Notes: generated by a model from the sequence alone, not told the origin. Shown: positions 32,871 through 44,025, counted from the first letter of the stretch. The stretch is DNA of 64,000 bases from Coptis chinensis (GCA_015680905.1 CM027381.1:55184501-55248500), one strand, 5' to 3'. Numbers and translations are program-made.

Positions 32871-34215
32871 TCATCGGAAAAGAGTCCGATATGGACTCGT
32901 AATCACTCGATCGTCGTTTGTGAGTCTAGATAAGTGGTCGGCAACTACGTTTTCGACCCTCTTTTTGTCCTTTATTTCTAATGTGAACTCTTGCAGGAGA
33001 AGGATCCAACGGATTAATCTCTGCTTAGCATCCTTCTTTGCAAGAAGGTACTTAAGGGCTGCATGGTCCGTGTAAACTAAAGTTTTAGAACCAACCAAAT
33101 AAGGACGAAACTTATCTAAAGCATAAATGACAGCTAAGAATTCTTTTTCTGTAGTTGAATAATTCCATTGAGCATCGTTTAAGGTTTTACTAGCATAATA
33201 AATAACAGTGGACTTATTATCTAGTTTTTGTCCCAAGACTGCACCAACTGCATAGTCACTAGCATCACACATGAGTTCGAAAGGTTTAGACCAATCGGAG
33301 GTGTAGATAATTGGTGCAGAGGTTTAGGCTGCTATTAAAGTTTCAAAAGCCTGCGTCTGAGTTAAAATTAAAATCAAAGATTGCATCTTTCAAAAGCAGA
33401 TTAGTTAAAGGCCTAGCTATTTTCGAGAAGTCTTAAATAAACCGCCTAAAAACACGCATGGCCTAGAAAGGCTCTAATATCACGGGACGGTTAAGTGGTT
33501 TTAGGTAAAGTCGCTATCTTATCTAGTTTGGCCTTATCTACTTCCATGCCATCACTAGATACAATGTGACCTAGTCTACTATGCCTTTTTCACCATGAAA
33601 TGACACTTTTCCCGGTTTAAAAGCGAGGCTCTTTTCTTCACACCGTGTCAAAACCTTAGGCAGGTTAGACAAGCGATCGTGAAGGAGTCTCCATAGATAG
33701 AAAAATCATCCATGAAAACTTCCATGAAGCGCTCTACCATGTCACTAAATATATGAAGCATACACCGTTGGAAGGTTCCAGGAGCATTACAAAGGCCAAA
33801 AGGCATTCGTTTATAGGCATACGTTCCAAAGGGACATGTGAAGGTAGTCTTTTCTTGGTCATCAATATCAATAATAATCTGAAAATAGCCTGAGTAGCCA
33901 TCTAGAAAACAATAAAAAGCATGACCAGCTAGGCGTTCGAGCATTTGATCTATAAAAGGTAAAGGAAAGTGATCCTTTCGTGTCATAGCATTTAAACGTC
34001 TGTAATCAATACAGATCCTCCATTTCATAGGACCTTGTGTGACAACATAGTCACCCTTTCCGTTCGCACCATACCATGGTAACTCCCGATTTCTTAGGAA
34101 CTACATGAATGGGGCTTACCCATTCGCTATCAGAGATTGGGTATATGATACCCACATCGAGTAATCATAAGACTTCTTCCCTAACCACCTCTTTCATGGC
34201 TGGGTTCAAGCGACG
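32871..34215 (-). pseudogene. Athila-1 reverse transcriptase and RNase H
   Basis: The RT block 34028-33648 has KWRICIDYRRLNAMTRKDHF, FCLDGYSGYFQI-type and MPFGLCNAPGTFQRCM motifs and the catalytic FMDDFS. It then loses phase (…GDSFTIACL). RNase H at 33272-32871 shows [46 protein letters not shown] and VADHLSR. The segment between, 33290-33640, is riddled with small indels. Upstream, TAA replaces the Q of REPQRR at about 34216. Spacing to protease is as in Athila-2. Confidence 0.85.
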
Positions 34216-35224
34216 TTAAGGTTCGCGAGAAGTCTTCGCGTTATCCTCCAAATGGATACGATGAGTGCAAATATTAGGGTCAATTCCCTTAATGTCGGCT
34301 AGGGACCAACCAATCGCAGACCGATGTTCCCCAATCACCCGGATTAAACGTGTCTCTTCATTCTTAGATAACAGAGAAGATATAATTACCGGATGACTAC
34401 CATCTGGATCAAGTTGAATATATTTTAACTCTGGGGGAAAAGGTTTAAGCACTAGGGTGGAAGGAAAATCAATAGATGTTTCGTCGGGGTCCTCATTTTG
34501 CATAATGAATACTTGCTTAGGTAGCAAGTCTTTATACTCAATATGTGGAGCAACCGAAGGGTCTACAATTGGTGTGGACTCAAGGATGGTGTTGACTTCC
34601 TCTAAGTAGGAGTCATTTACAAAATCTGAAATTCTAAAAGAAAGGAATTTGTACATATTGTTTTCGGGAAACGTGTTGTTAAAATAATCTTGAGCTAAAC
34701 TCTCGATCATGCTAACCTCCCCATCTATAGACGAATCTGGTAATTGTTTCATCATTTTAAAAACATTTACCTCAACTGTAAGATGGCCAAAAGATAAGGA
34801 CATCTTACCATCGTGGCAATTTATAAGTGCGTTGGCAGTTGCCAAGAAGGGGCGCCCTAAGATGATCGGTACAGAGTCGTTGGCGACTTCTGTATTGAGG
34901 ATAACAAAATTAGCAGGATAGTAGAAATCCTGAACCTTAACAAGCACGTTTTCCACTACACCCTTAGGATACTTAATTGACATGTCCGCTAATTGCAACG
35001 TTATTTTTGTAGGTTGCATTTCATGTAGACCTATTTGTTTATACAAATAGTATGGGAGTAAGTTAACACTCGCCCCCAGGTCTAGTAACGCGGTCGTCGT
35101 GTGGGAATCTCCTAAGGTGCATTTTACAGTAGGACGACCAGGGTCCTTGTACTTAACAATTCCATTATTTTCGGATAAGGTTGGGAATTGTTCAGTTAGA
35201 AAGGCGTCTTTAGGTATGTTGGTC
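34216..35224 (-). pseudogene. Athila-1 protease and PR-RT linker
   Basis: The longest open block of this element (276 codons, 35046-34216). The retropepsin-like active site lies just upstream of it: the L-L-D-L-G-A-S-V-N-L-L-P zone (sense, about 35095-35055) has DLG where classical proteases have D-T/S-G, as usual in Athila-type. Then come QLADMSIKYPKGVVENVLVK and IILGRPFLATANALINC (the second hydrophobic-G motif). The linker ends in GWSLADIKGIDPNICTHRIH. It would cleave the polyprotein. A stop at 34216 cuts it from RT. Confidence 0.8.
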
Positions 35225-37212
35225 TTACGCCTAGTAGTGCATAACTCTTTAAGAAACTTAGCGCGGTTAGGGAGCTTTTAATAGCCGAGAAAAGGAAGGT
35301 TTATTGTTAGATTCTTGAAAGCGTTCCTAATCTCCTCAAAGTTTGTGTCCCTGGTGGTTAGCATGGCTAACCGAGGGAATGGTGGTTTAAGCTCTATATT
35401 TAGCGTATGATTCGACTTGATGTGTTACCTTGGCTTTACGTTTCTTAGTTTGTTGTTTAACCGGTACCTCTACGGTGGTAGGCTCTTCGTTTTTCTACCG
35501 GTATCTAGTTCGATATCGGTGTAGGGAATCTTGATGGGGTAACTATAGGCATAGTTACTTTGTTATCAACCACTCTTCGAGCGGGCGGTGGTGATGGCAT
35601 TCAGGTCACCTACTATTGTCGTTTCCGTACTAGTATTACCGTTTACCTCAAAGGCTGTGTTTGTTGTTTTAGGGTTGGGTATCGCTTGTCCTAGAAACAT
35701 GCCTTTTGGTTTGGCTTTCTCTTGGGCTAACTGTTGTATGGCTTGATTTATGGATTGTAAGATCTGTTGGTTTGACTGAGTCATTGATTGGAAAATTTGT
35801 TGGGTAACTTTGTATAAAGCGTCTATCACGATCCGGATGTGATGGTGTAGTAGTCCGCAGTGGTGTATTTGGAACTATCTCACGTTGATTATTTATGGGT
35901 GGGTTGTGATAGTTACTATTGTTAACCGGAACGATACCTCTATTGGTATTATAACTATTATAATTACCCTGACCTTGTGCTAAACCTTGTCGTGGTTGCA
36001 CTTGGTTGTTATAATTATTATAATTTCCCTGACTTAGTCCCTGGCCTTGCCTAGGTGGAGCTTGATTATAGTTGTTCGCTTGCCTAACATTTTGGTTATT
36101 AGACCCTGGAGGTGAAACTTGTTGATTGTTTCGCCAACTAAAGTTGGGATGTTGTCTCCATGGGGCGTTAGGAATAGGATAGTTATTAATGGAGTACACA
36201 TTATCTTGCTCTAATTGTTGTTGTTCATAGGCGAAAGGACAATAGGAGTCAGGGTGCTCAGGACTCAAACAGACATTACATGGGTTGGAGTTAACATTCA
36301 TGACGGGGGTAGGCTTTTGTTGCACAGAAATAGCCTCAACCTTTTTAATTAGAGATTCGATTAAATTTTTAAGTTCTAGATCGGGTTTCATCTCAAACAT
36401 ACCGGGCGGCCTTAATCGTTGAAGAAGAAGAAGAATTGGGGGATATCATCACTACCCCCAATTGTTATTACGTTTAGGTTGATCTTCTAAAATTTGTAAG
36501 CCTCAGGGCTCCTTTACTTAGGAAACTACCCCCATTCATTATGTCAAGGACTTCTTTATGGTGATGTTGAAGTCCTTTGAAAAGGCACGAACTAACGTGT
36601 CTTTTGCTAGGTTATGGTGTGGACACTCAATAAGCGATCGGTGAAACGATTCCAAAGCCTCGAAAACGATTCATGAGGATTTTGTCGGAAAAAATGAATC
36701 TTGGAAAGCATCTCATCCGTCTTTAGGGGTGGGTAAAAATGTTCCATAAACAGTTGAACAAGTTTAGCCCACGAGTCCACAGAGTTAGGTGCTTGGGCAG
36801 TTAACCAAGACGTATTTTTTTATCGGCTAAGGTGAAGGGAAATACCCTTAGTTTAATTTGTTCCGTACCAACCGTAGGATGATGGAATGTTGTAAGGACT
36901 TGTTCAATCCTACGCATGTGTTGGTAAGGTTTTTCATGGTCTAAACCATGGAAAACGGGTAACAAATTAAATATGTTTGGGGGGATTCGAAAATCCCCAA
37001 TCGGGTCCGCTAGAACGATGCAAGATTTAGGGCTATCGCTCAAGGCTTTGTAAAAGTCGGAGAGAGGAGTCTCTTTCTTCACCATTATGTAATGCCGTGG
37101 GTGGTGGAATAGTAGCTAGAGGTGTAGTGATTGGTATACTCGATAGATTTGTTTGTTGGACGTTGACGGTTAATTACGTTCGGTGTTTTTCTCGACCGGA
37201 CCTTAATCTCAT
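35225..37212 (-). pseudogene. Athila-1 gag
   Basis: Starts at ATG 37212 with MRLRSGR, the usual Athila gag start, then shifts phase after a one-base loss compared with Athila-2. The capsid-type block 37085-36801 contains TPLSDFYKALSDSPKSCIVL and NIFNLLPVFHGLDHEKPYQH. The C-terminal part 36400-35669 has a CCHC knuckle (CNVCLSPEHPDSYC, spacing C-x2-C-x4-H-x4-C). A long N/Q-rich region (NNYNQAPPRQGQGLSQG) follows, then IQQLAQEKAKPKGMFLGQAI. Gag packages RNA in particles. Several frameshifts. Confidence 0.85.
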
Positions 37213-37780
37213 GCAAGTCTAAGTCTAAACACGACAACAATCCAAACAATCTTGATATATTAGTATGAACCTCTAACGGAGATCGCGAGGTATGGAAGAA
37301 AGGAATGCGATAAGCGTCCTTGCTTCGCTTATGAATAGCGTCTTGTTTATGCGTGTTCCTTTGTAAATAACAAGTTAGAATACTGAAAAACTTAAAAATT
37401 GAAGTTGAAACAAAACCGTAGAAATCCGAGAAAATTTGGCTTAAGCTGGTCGGCTCCACATAGAAGCGTGGTCGCTCCGTGTAACTTGAAATTCCATTGT
37501 TTTTTAGGGTCGCTCCACCTGGGGCTGGTCGCGACTCGTATTCCAAGATAACTTAGGTATGGTCGGCTCCGTTATGGGGCGGTCGCTCCGTGTTCAGTAT
37601 AGAGGCGAGGTGTGTGTGCTCCTTATAATAGCGATCGGCCTTCGGTGTAATTTTGTCGCGAATTTTTCAACGCGCTGAAACGGATAACCACAGTATGAAT
37701 CAAACGAGGGTGGGTGGGTTTAATGGGACTTAAAAATGACTAATTCTACTATGATAACAATGCTAAAGTGCAACTAAGAT
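37213..37780 (-). promoter_or_regulatory. Athila-1 gag leader with CpG-rich paired motif array
   Basis: On the plus strand, GGTCGGCTCC (37448), GGTCGCTCC (37470), GGTCGCTCC (37508), GGTCGCGACTC (37528), GGTCGGCTCC (37561) and GGTCGCTCC (37581) form three pairs spaced 20-22 bp. In sense they read GGAGC(G/C)GACC and relatives. CG pairs are partly eroded compared with Athila-2 (51194-51346). The remaining leader carries no gene. Confidence 0.7.
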
Positions 37781-37793
37781 GGCAGTGGCACCA
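37781..37793 (-). promoter_or_regulatory. Primer binding site of Athila-1
   Basis: In sense TGGTGCCACTGCC, two bases after the 5' LTR. Athila-2 has TGGCGCCACTGCC. The TGGCGCC start fits the tRNA-Asp type PBS described for Athila-like elements. Confidence 0.8.
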
Positions 37794-37795
37794 TT

Positions 37796-39278
37796 TGATA
37801 AAACATAAAATTGAATAGTTTACCTACGAAATGAACGATGAACTCAAAACGTAAGTAAACTAAAACTATATTATGAGCCTATATGTTTATCAAAGTTTCT
37901 ACTCTCAATTCTATCGAAATAGAGTGGAGTAACAAATTCGTTCCACTCCTAGTGCTCTAGCATGGAATGTTTTCTAGTCTAATTAGTCGGTCTTAAGTCT
38001 AATGAGAGTTTCTGAAGGGTGTTATACTACGATACAATATGAAATTGATTATGTTGAATTTAAACTACTTAATGCTATGGAAATATGATTGTTTTGAATC
38101 TAGATAAAGGATTAGAGGGGAATTGAATCCACCTCGAATCCAACTTAATAACCTAGCATAGATTCTTGTATCTCGATTCTTACGTTCTTACGGCAAGAAT
38201 TTCGAAGTTCTAATCCCTAGTGTTCATGGCATTTCTACCAAATACTAACTAGCATGTGAGGTTCGTCCACCCATTCTCATGGCGAATCGACCTTCTAAAG
38301 TGGAATAGATTCTACAATGTTTCTACACTATACCACTAAGTTTTCATCAAAGCTTCATCAACCCCTCTAATGGAGGTTTTAGCCTTGAGTCATCAAACCA
38401 TCATTTCCCATTGAATTATAACTACTCATCATATTAAAATTCTAACTTAACTAAATTAACTAACAATGTTTCAATCTACTTAAACTACGAAATGATAATC
38501 AACAAGAATTAAAACTAGATCTATAAATCGAGATGACAAAAATCGAAATTGACAAAATAACTATTTTATTTATCTACTCAATCAAGAACAATGATTCAAA
38601 GACTTAATCTAAAACAAGAATTGAAAATGGAACTAAAACTTAATTAATCTACTGAAAACTAGATCTAGAATTATCTATATTGTTTTAGGTCTAACTAGCT
38701 ACCATTAACAAAGAGCTAAGCTTTGGTTTTTATACTTTCAAATCCAAAAATCGTGCATGGGCTTGGAGCCATGTTTTGGGCCAGAGAATCAGGCCCAAAA
38801 CCCAATACTTTCAGTCCAAAAAGGCCTCTTCAGCTGCAGTTGGCTTCAACAGACTATTCGTCCACTTCTGTTCCTCTGATTTGATCAAGGGTTAGACCAT
38901 TGGAAAGCTCTTTCTGAGCCGGTCGTTTTGAAATAAGGTAGGCCCAATTCCGAGGTCTGAGTACAAATATATGGTCTTCGGAAGTTCTGTTGACTTTGTG
39001 CACTGTTTCTGCCCGCGTGGACCTTGACTCTTCATCTTTTGACCGGGCTTTACAGAGGCTTTTTCTTCTTGAATCTTGGCCTTTAATCACAGAACTCCTT
39101 AGCAACCGACCTTTGCTCCTTTATCTCGCTAAAGTGGCACATTTCTGCACATAATGGACTTTTACGCCTGGAATGCATAAAAACACGTAATTAGTATTAA
39201 CTCTTAATTATTACACACATAATTTGTCTAAAAGTATGACTGTTACAGGGTTAAAACTACAGTTTTGGGCTCTTATCA
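37796..39278 (-). repeat. Athila-1 5' LTR
   Basis: 1483 bp, direct repeat of 24348-25834 with scattered substitutions and 1-2 base indels. A TATA-like box (sense GTATAAAAACC) lies at about 38725-38736. It is the promoter of the element. Confidence 0.95.
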
Positions 39279-39283
39279 CATCT
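39279..39283. repeat. Target-site duplication CATCT of Athila-1, right copy
   Basis: Exact match to 24343-24347. Confidence 0.95.
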
Positions 39284-40081
39284 CTAAAAGACTTTTATTC
39301 CAATATAGCTCTACCACTTTGCCATCGCTCACAATACTCATTAAATCCAATATAGTGATTTAATGGGAGTATGTTACATATAGTTGTTTAATATTAGTAT
39401 GCTACATCTAGTAGTTTAATAGGAGTATGCTACATGGAATGGCTTAATTGGAGTATGCTACATCTAATGTTTTAATATAAGTTGGTCAATGCATTTGTTC
39501 CCTCCGTATGCTCCAACAGTCTAACCCGTCCCTCCTTCTTTTACCTTTCTTCTTTTATAAACAACATCAACATCTAAGGTTAGGGTTTAGGGTTTTACCT
39601 TTTTTTTTAAAAAAAAAAATTCTCAGTTATTGCTACTACATAAGATCCAATCAAGCATAAGAAGCACGAAGCAAGCATAAGAGCACATTAATTTTGCAAA
39701 AATGAAGGTAATTTCCCTTTAAATTCACGAGTTTGATTAAGTTTAAGTTTTAGGGGTAAATAAGAGAAAATTTAGAGTTATTGAGTGTTATTCTTCACTT
39801 CAAATTTTATCAAGTATAAAGAGCACGAAGAATTTGATCTTTGAAATGTTAACAAAGATAAATTTTAGTTGAGGATTTTAGTTTATCAAGTATAGAGAGC
39901 ATGAAAAAATTTGTTGGTTGTGTGAAGGTTTTTCTTCCTTCATGGATTAGTAATTATTGAATAATTGAACTTGGTTGAGCTATTGGTTTGAACTAGCCTA
40001 TTAAGAAGTTTAATTTCTTCATTAGTTGCTGAGACATTTGTTCATTGTCTCTATCTTCATGAGTTTCAAATTGAGAAGTAC
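39284..40081. other. AT-rich flank with about 30-bp degenerate repeats
   Basis: Between 39350 and 39480 the phrase GTTTAATAGGAGTATGCTAC recurs four times with changes at about 30-bp spacing. Similar words (GTAGTTTAACAAAAGTATGC) reappear at 42075-42115, on the other side of the zinc-finger relic, so the interval 39350-42115 may be one decayed element. No gene. Confidence 0.5.
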
Positions 40082-40560
40082 ATGTTTTGTTCACGACAGG
40101 TTGAATGTCAGGTATGTGATCAACTTGGACACTCAGCTATTGAGTGCCAATTTATGTACTCTTGCTGTAAAGAAGTTACATGTGATGGGATCCGATTGTT
40201 GGGCATATCGCAAACAACAAGCAATCCAGGAAGGAAGTACTTGAAGTGCCAGCATGATTCATGTCGAAGTTATTTGCAATGGTTGGATGAAGCTGTTTCT
40301 TATCAACTTTTTGGATCAAGCTCATCAACAAACGAATGCTTTAAGTGTGGTCAGCCAGGCCATTGGATGAACGAGTGCCCTTAGGTAAACTGTGAATGCA
40401 ATACAAAATACTGTAAAAGGAGGAGGACTGTTAAGACTACCAAGTATGGATTAAATGTTGGAGAAAAGTATTTGAAATGCAAGAGCTGCCAGGGATTTTA
40501 ATGGCTTTGTGATGCAGTGAAGATGGCATCAAGAAAGAAAACAACCATTTTGACTGCGGA
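40082..40560 (+). pseudogene. GRF/CCHC zinc-finger relic, topoisomerase 3-alpha C-terminus-like
   Basis: The frame shows a CCHC knuckle (CQVCDQLGHSAIEC), a GRF-type finger (C-C...NPGRKYLKCQHDSC, then SYLQWLDEA) and a second CCHC (CFKCGQPGHWMNEC), then TAG at 40382-40384. Reading on in phase gives a second GRF-like finger (CECNTKYCKRRRTVKTTKYG, then EKYLKCKSCQGF) with TAA at 40498-40500 before WLCDAV. Alternating GRF and CCHC fingers occur in the C-terminal tail of topoisomerase 3-alpha, which resolves recombination intermediates. The catalytic TOPRIM part is absent. Alternatives are other GRF-CCHC nucleic-acid-binding proteins. The two stops make it a pseudogene. Confidence 0.55.
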
Positions 40561-41257
40561 ACCCATTGTAACACTGAAAATGACTCTGTATGAATTCTCA
40601 AACCTAAAAATAAATTGAAAAATGTAATGTGTAATGCAAAGTTCAACTTTGAACTTCTGCACAGTTATTGCTTTGTAAGATGGCTCCTTGTAAGATGTAT
40701 TCTAACATTTTTCTCTCTTTTTCTGATTGCAAGTTTTAGCTTGGTAAGATGTAATCTGACATTTTTATGATTGCAAGTCTATAATGCTCACGATGTATGT
40801 ATTTGAAGTACTCAACAAGCACTTGACAACTTTTTTAAATTGAAGCATTTATCTGTGTCTTTTTGCTCATTTTGCTGTAACTTTTTCAGTAATAGCCCAT
40901 TTTGTTATGTCTGTTTAGCCATGCTAGCGGTTAAGATACAATCTGATGTAACACGTTTGCACTGTGAACACATGATAAGTATGAAAGTAACCTGTCATAA
41001 CTCCATAACTCTCTTTTTAACATGAATCTTCTTTACTATATGAAATCCATAATGTAGTGACATACAAAACAAAGTTGCACTAACTAGATGCAATCTCAGG
41101 TAGTATGCCAACTTTTTAGGAAAAATAGTTTGAGATACAATGGTTTTATCATATGATTAAACACAAAAAGTTTTATCATATGATTAAACTTCTTTTAAGT
41201 GATTGCTTATTAATCTCAACACTAGTTTTGTAGCACTTAAATGTATATGAAACTGAG
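40561..41257. other. No gene recognised
   Basis: AT-rich DNA with a repeated GTAAGATG(T/G) word near 40676, 40690 and 40745. It may be 3' flank of the zinc-finger relic. Confidence 0.4.
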
Positions 41258-41689
41258 AGTATCATATTATTGAATATGTGATTTATAGTACCATACTATT
41301 GAATTATATGTAACTTCGAGTATCATATTATGGAATATGTGACTAAGTGTAGGATATTATTGAAGTATTATGCGATTGATAGTATCATATTCCTGAAATA
41401 TATGAAATTACAAGTATCATATTATTGAATATGGAATTAATAGTATCATACTATTGAAGTATATGTAACTTAGTGTATCATATTATTGAATTTGTGACTA
41501 AGAGTATCATATTATTGAAGTATTATGTGCTTTATAGTATCATATTACTGAAATATATGTAACTAATATTATCTTATTATGGAATATGTGATTTATAGTA
41601 TCATACTATTGAAATATATGTAACTTTGAGTATCATATTATTGACTATGTGAGTAAGAGTATCATATTACTGAAGTACGTAATCCTGGG
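41258..41689. repeat. Minisatellite with a 155-bp higher-order period
   Basis: Fourteen monomers of 29-33 bp each begin AGTATCATA(T/C)TATTGAA or a variant. Lengths follow the order 29-32-29-33-32, and this five-monomer set repeats exactly: set starts are 41258, 41413 and 41568, 155 bp apart. Monomers in the same position (for example those ending GTGACTAAG or ATATGTAACTTNG) resemble one another more than their neighbours. Three further degenerate copies run to about 41750. Confidence 0.9.
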
Positions 41690-42341
41690 TTGTATCATAT
41701 TTGAGTATCATATTATTAACTATGTGGGTTGTAAGAGTATCATACCATGGTTTGAGTGCGACAAGCAAGTAACGGGGTTTCCTAATACTTTGCACGAAAG
41801 TTTTGCTTTTATAGAGGAAAGACAACGAGCTATAGAAGGACAATGAGCATGGACTCTCTACAATAGTCAACACAGTGCTTCACCACACCCTAATTTTCAA
41901 AAGGCCACATGCAACTATGTCTCGAGCTAATAGGTCACAGGTGCTTTGTGAAGTTCCTCCAATTGTCCCAGCGAATTTTCCATCAACACTATCTACTCTT
42001 CCAGCTGTGCCTAATCTCGTTCACTAAAGTCAATATGTCATTTATTATTTGATACTAACGTATATGCTATCTCTAGTAGTTTAACAAAAGTATGCTAGAA
42101 CTAGTGGTTTAATGGATAGCTTAGTGACCCAATTGAAACTTTTTCACCCGGTTATTCCGGTTTTGCCCTTCAAAATGTGTGGTCTAAATTCCTGCGCACC
42201 CTAGACGTCCTCCTTTCTTATCCATGGTTAGTTGAAAAAGAGTAACAAATGAAAATGTCAATGTACAAGGGTCCTAGCTGTATCATCTGTAGAGCAGAAT
42301 CAACAAGTAAACAGGTACGGAAACTGTTGTAGGACTCAGAG
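41690..42341. other. Flank with a possible 3' coding relic
   Basis: A plus-strand run 41745-42028, broken by one TGA at 41844-41846, reads IPWFECDKQVTGFPNTLHES, then FIEERQRAIEGQ, then PHPNFQKATCNYVSRANRSQ and ends in TAA near 42026. It may be the end of a lost gene; no family recognised. Degenerate GTTTAAC...GTATGCTA repeats follow at 42060-42115. Confidence 0.3.
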
Positions 42342-42346
42342 GTAAC

Positions 42347-42981
42347 TGTTGGGGTTTATACCAGTACCAATCGATTCCCCCACTACACAGATAACTTGTA
42401 TTTGAACACAATTCAACTCCAGACAAATTCTAAATATCAATTACAACCTATGCTAACATGCCCAACTCGCTAAACAACTATTAACAACAGATAATAATGT
42501 AAAGCAGAATCAAACGCATACTACAATACAAAGATATACCGTGGTTCGGCCAATGGTGCCTACTTCCACAAGAGATAGTCCTTTATAAAGTGGGAAGGAA
42601 GATTACAATCTCTCCTTTCAGTCTCTCACCTTACTAGATCACTCCTCTCTCTTTACAGGGTTGTCTCTCAATCTTGATTGCTTTCAAGATTGGGTTTCTC
42701 TCTTTATTTTTGTGTATTTTCGTGTCTCTTCTCGGTGTTAGGTTTTTGCCAAAAACTCTAACTCTTATTGCAAACTCGTGGTCCACAAAAAATAGAATTC
42801 TTCTGAAAATAGATATGGGCGCGGGGCACGCCTTGAGCAAGAACAAATTGAGCGCAGGTCGCGCTGAAAGTACTGGAGGTCGACCAAGGCATGAGAGCGG
42901 GTCGCGCCTTGGGTAGGCCTATTCAGGCTTATGCACGCAAGCATAAATCCTTTTCTCCTCATGTGAGGGATAACTCCAACA
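42347..42981 (-). repeat. Copia 3' LTR
   Basis: 635 bp with TGTTGG...CCAACA ends. In sense it starts TGTTGGAGTTATCCCTCACA and ends AAACCCCAACA. A TATA-like box (sense CTTTATAAAGG) lies at about 42583-42593. The 5' partner is outside the window, so the limits rest on the end motifs and PPT. Confidence 0.8.
42817..42908 (-). promoter_or_regulatory. CpG-rich motif cluster in the copia LTR
   Basis: In sense GGCGCGACCCGCTC, AGCGCGACCTGCGCTC and GGCGTGCCCCGCGCCC lie within 92 bp upstream of the TATA-like box. They match the GAGCGCGACC(C/T)GCGCC motif of the unrelated Athila-1/2 leaders. Confidence 0.65.
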
Positions 42982-42997
42982 ATCTCCCCCTCCCGAA
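42982..42997 (-). promoter_or_regulatory. Copia polypurine tract
   Basis: In sense CGGGAGGGGGAGAT directly before the TGTTGG start of the LTR. Confidence 0.8.
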
Positions 42998-43030
42998 CAG
43001 TAAGGGGGATACCTCCATGCAATTTCCAAA

Positions 43031-44025
43031 TCAACAGGAGGAGTTGACTACCATTCCGGCGGTAGCACAACAAATTTCAAACTTACCTTTCGGTAAGACT
43101 TTGGTCATCATATCCGACCCATTCTTGTCAGTATGGATCTTCTTGTCTTCGAGTACTTCTCTAATCCAATAATAACGCACATGTATGTGCTTGGATCTAG
43201 AATAGAAACTCGGATTCTTGCTCAAATGGATGGCGCTCTGACTGTCACATAGAACTACAAACTGTTTCTACTTTAGCCCTAGTTCGTCGAAGAATTTCTT
43301 CATCTATAACAACTCTTTGCAACACTCAGTGGTTGCAATATACTCGGCTTCTGTAGTGGAGAGGGCAACACACTTTTACAACTTTGATTGCCAAGAAATT
43401 GCTCCCCCTGCAAAAGTAACCAGATCACCGGAGGTGGACTTCATCGAGTCAGCATCACCTGCCATGTCTGCATCAGTATAGCCTTTAAGTAAAGGCTTAC
43501 TTCCACCAAAGCACAAACACAATTTGGAAGTTCCCTTGAGATATCTCAATATCCACTTAACACCTTCCAAATGCTCCTTCCCCAGATTTGACAAAAAATG
43601 GCTTACAACACCAACGGCGAAAGCAATATCTGGTCTTGTACACACCATTGCATACATCAAGCTGCCCACTGCGGATGCATAAGGAATCTTTTTCATTTGA
43701 CTCTACTCATGCTCACCCTTTGGACACATCTCTTAGGTCATGCAGAACTGGCCACCAAGCGAACAACTGACTGGCTTCGCTTGATCCATGTTAAATCTCT
43801 TCAACACCTTCTCAATGTAGCTTTCTTGAGAAAGCCACACTTCCCACTCTTTCTATCATGAGTGATCCGCATCCCAAGTATCTGCTTTACTTGACCCAAA
43901 TCCTTCATCTCAAAAGACTTACTCAAGTCTTTCTTCAGCTTGAATATCTTGTTGATGTTTGGGCCAACTATCAACATATCATCCACATACAACAAGAACA
44001 CTATGAAATCTCTAAACAAACACAC
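43031..44025 (-). pseudogene. Copia RT C-terminus and RNase H
   Basis: 44025-43801 encodes FIVFLLYVDDMLIVGPN (catalytic YVDD) and FEMKDLGQVKQILGMRI. 43696-43376 encodes KKIPYASAVGSLMYAM, TRPDIAFAVGVVSHFLSN and the RNase H start GYTDADMAGDADSMKSTSG. The remaining RNase H (LSTTEAEYIA-type, then SKNPSFYSRSKHIHVRYYWI, and the TKVLP motif) ends at 43031. Frameshifts at about 43700-43800 and nonsense changes near 43376 and 43275 break it. RT/RNase H copy the element RNA into DNA. Confidence 0.85.

Larger units (their letters stand above)
24348..39278 (-). mobile_element. Athila-1: full-length Athila-type Ty3/gypsy retrotransposon
   Basis: A 14.9-kb element on the minus strand with two LTRs of 1487 and 1483 bp, TGATAA...TTATCA ends, a 5-bp TSD, a PBS, a PPT, and the order gag-PR-RT-RNase H-IN followed by a 5.7-kb accessory region. 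The RT frame (IYPIS-zone, KWRICIDYRRLNAMTRKDHF, FMDDFS) and gag (LLPVFHGLDHEKPYQHMRRI) are typical of the Athila lineage of plant non-chromovirus gypsy elements. All genes have stops or frameshifts, so it is non-autonomous now. Compared with Athila-2 it retains an extra 0.94-kb segment (about 27003-27941). Confidence 0.95.
42347..44025 (-). mobile_element. Ty1/copia retrotransposon, 3' part, interrupted by Athila-3
   Basis: On the minus strand: the end of RT, RNase H, PPT and the 3' LTR. The upstream part of pol, gag and the 5' LTR are not in the window, because Athila-3 begins at 44026, directly after the RT frame that is open to 44025. It is the oldest member of the nest. Sequence such as YASAVGSLMYAMVCTRPDIA is typical of plant copia elements of the Tork/TNT1 type. 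Confidence 0.85.

Noticed and set aside
41258..41689. CRISPR-like array
   Set aside because: Monomers are head-to-tail without unique spacers, AT-rich and in a plant retroelement context; it is a minisatellite.
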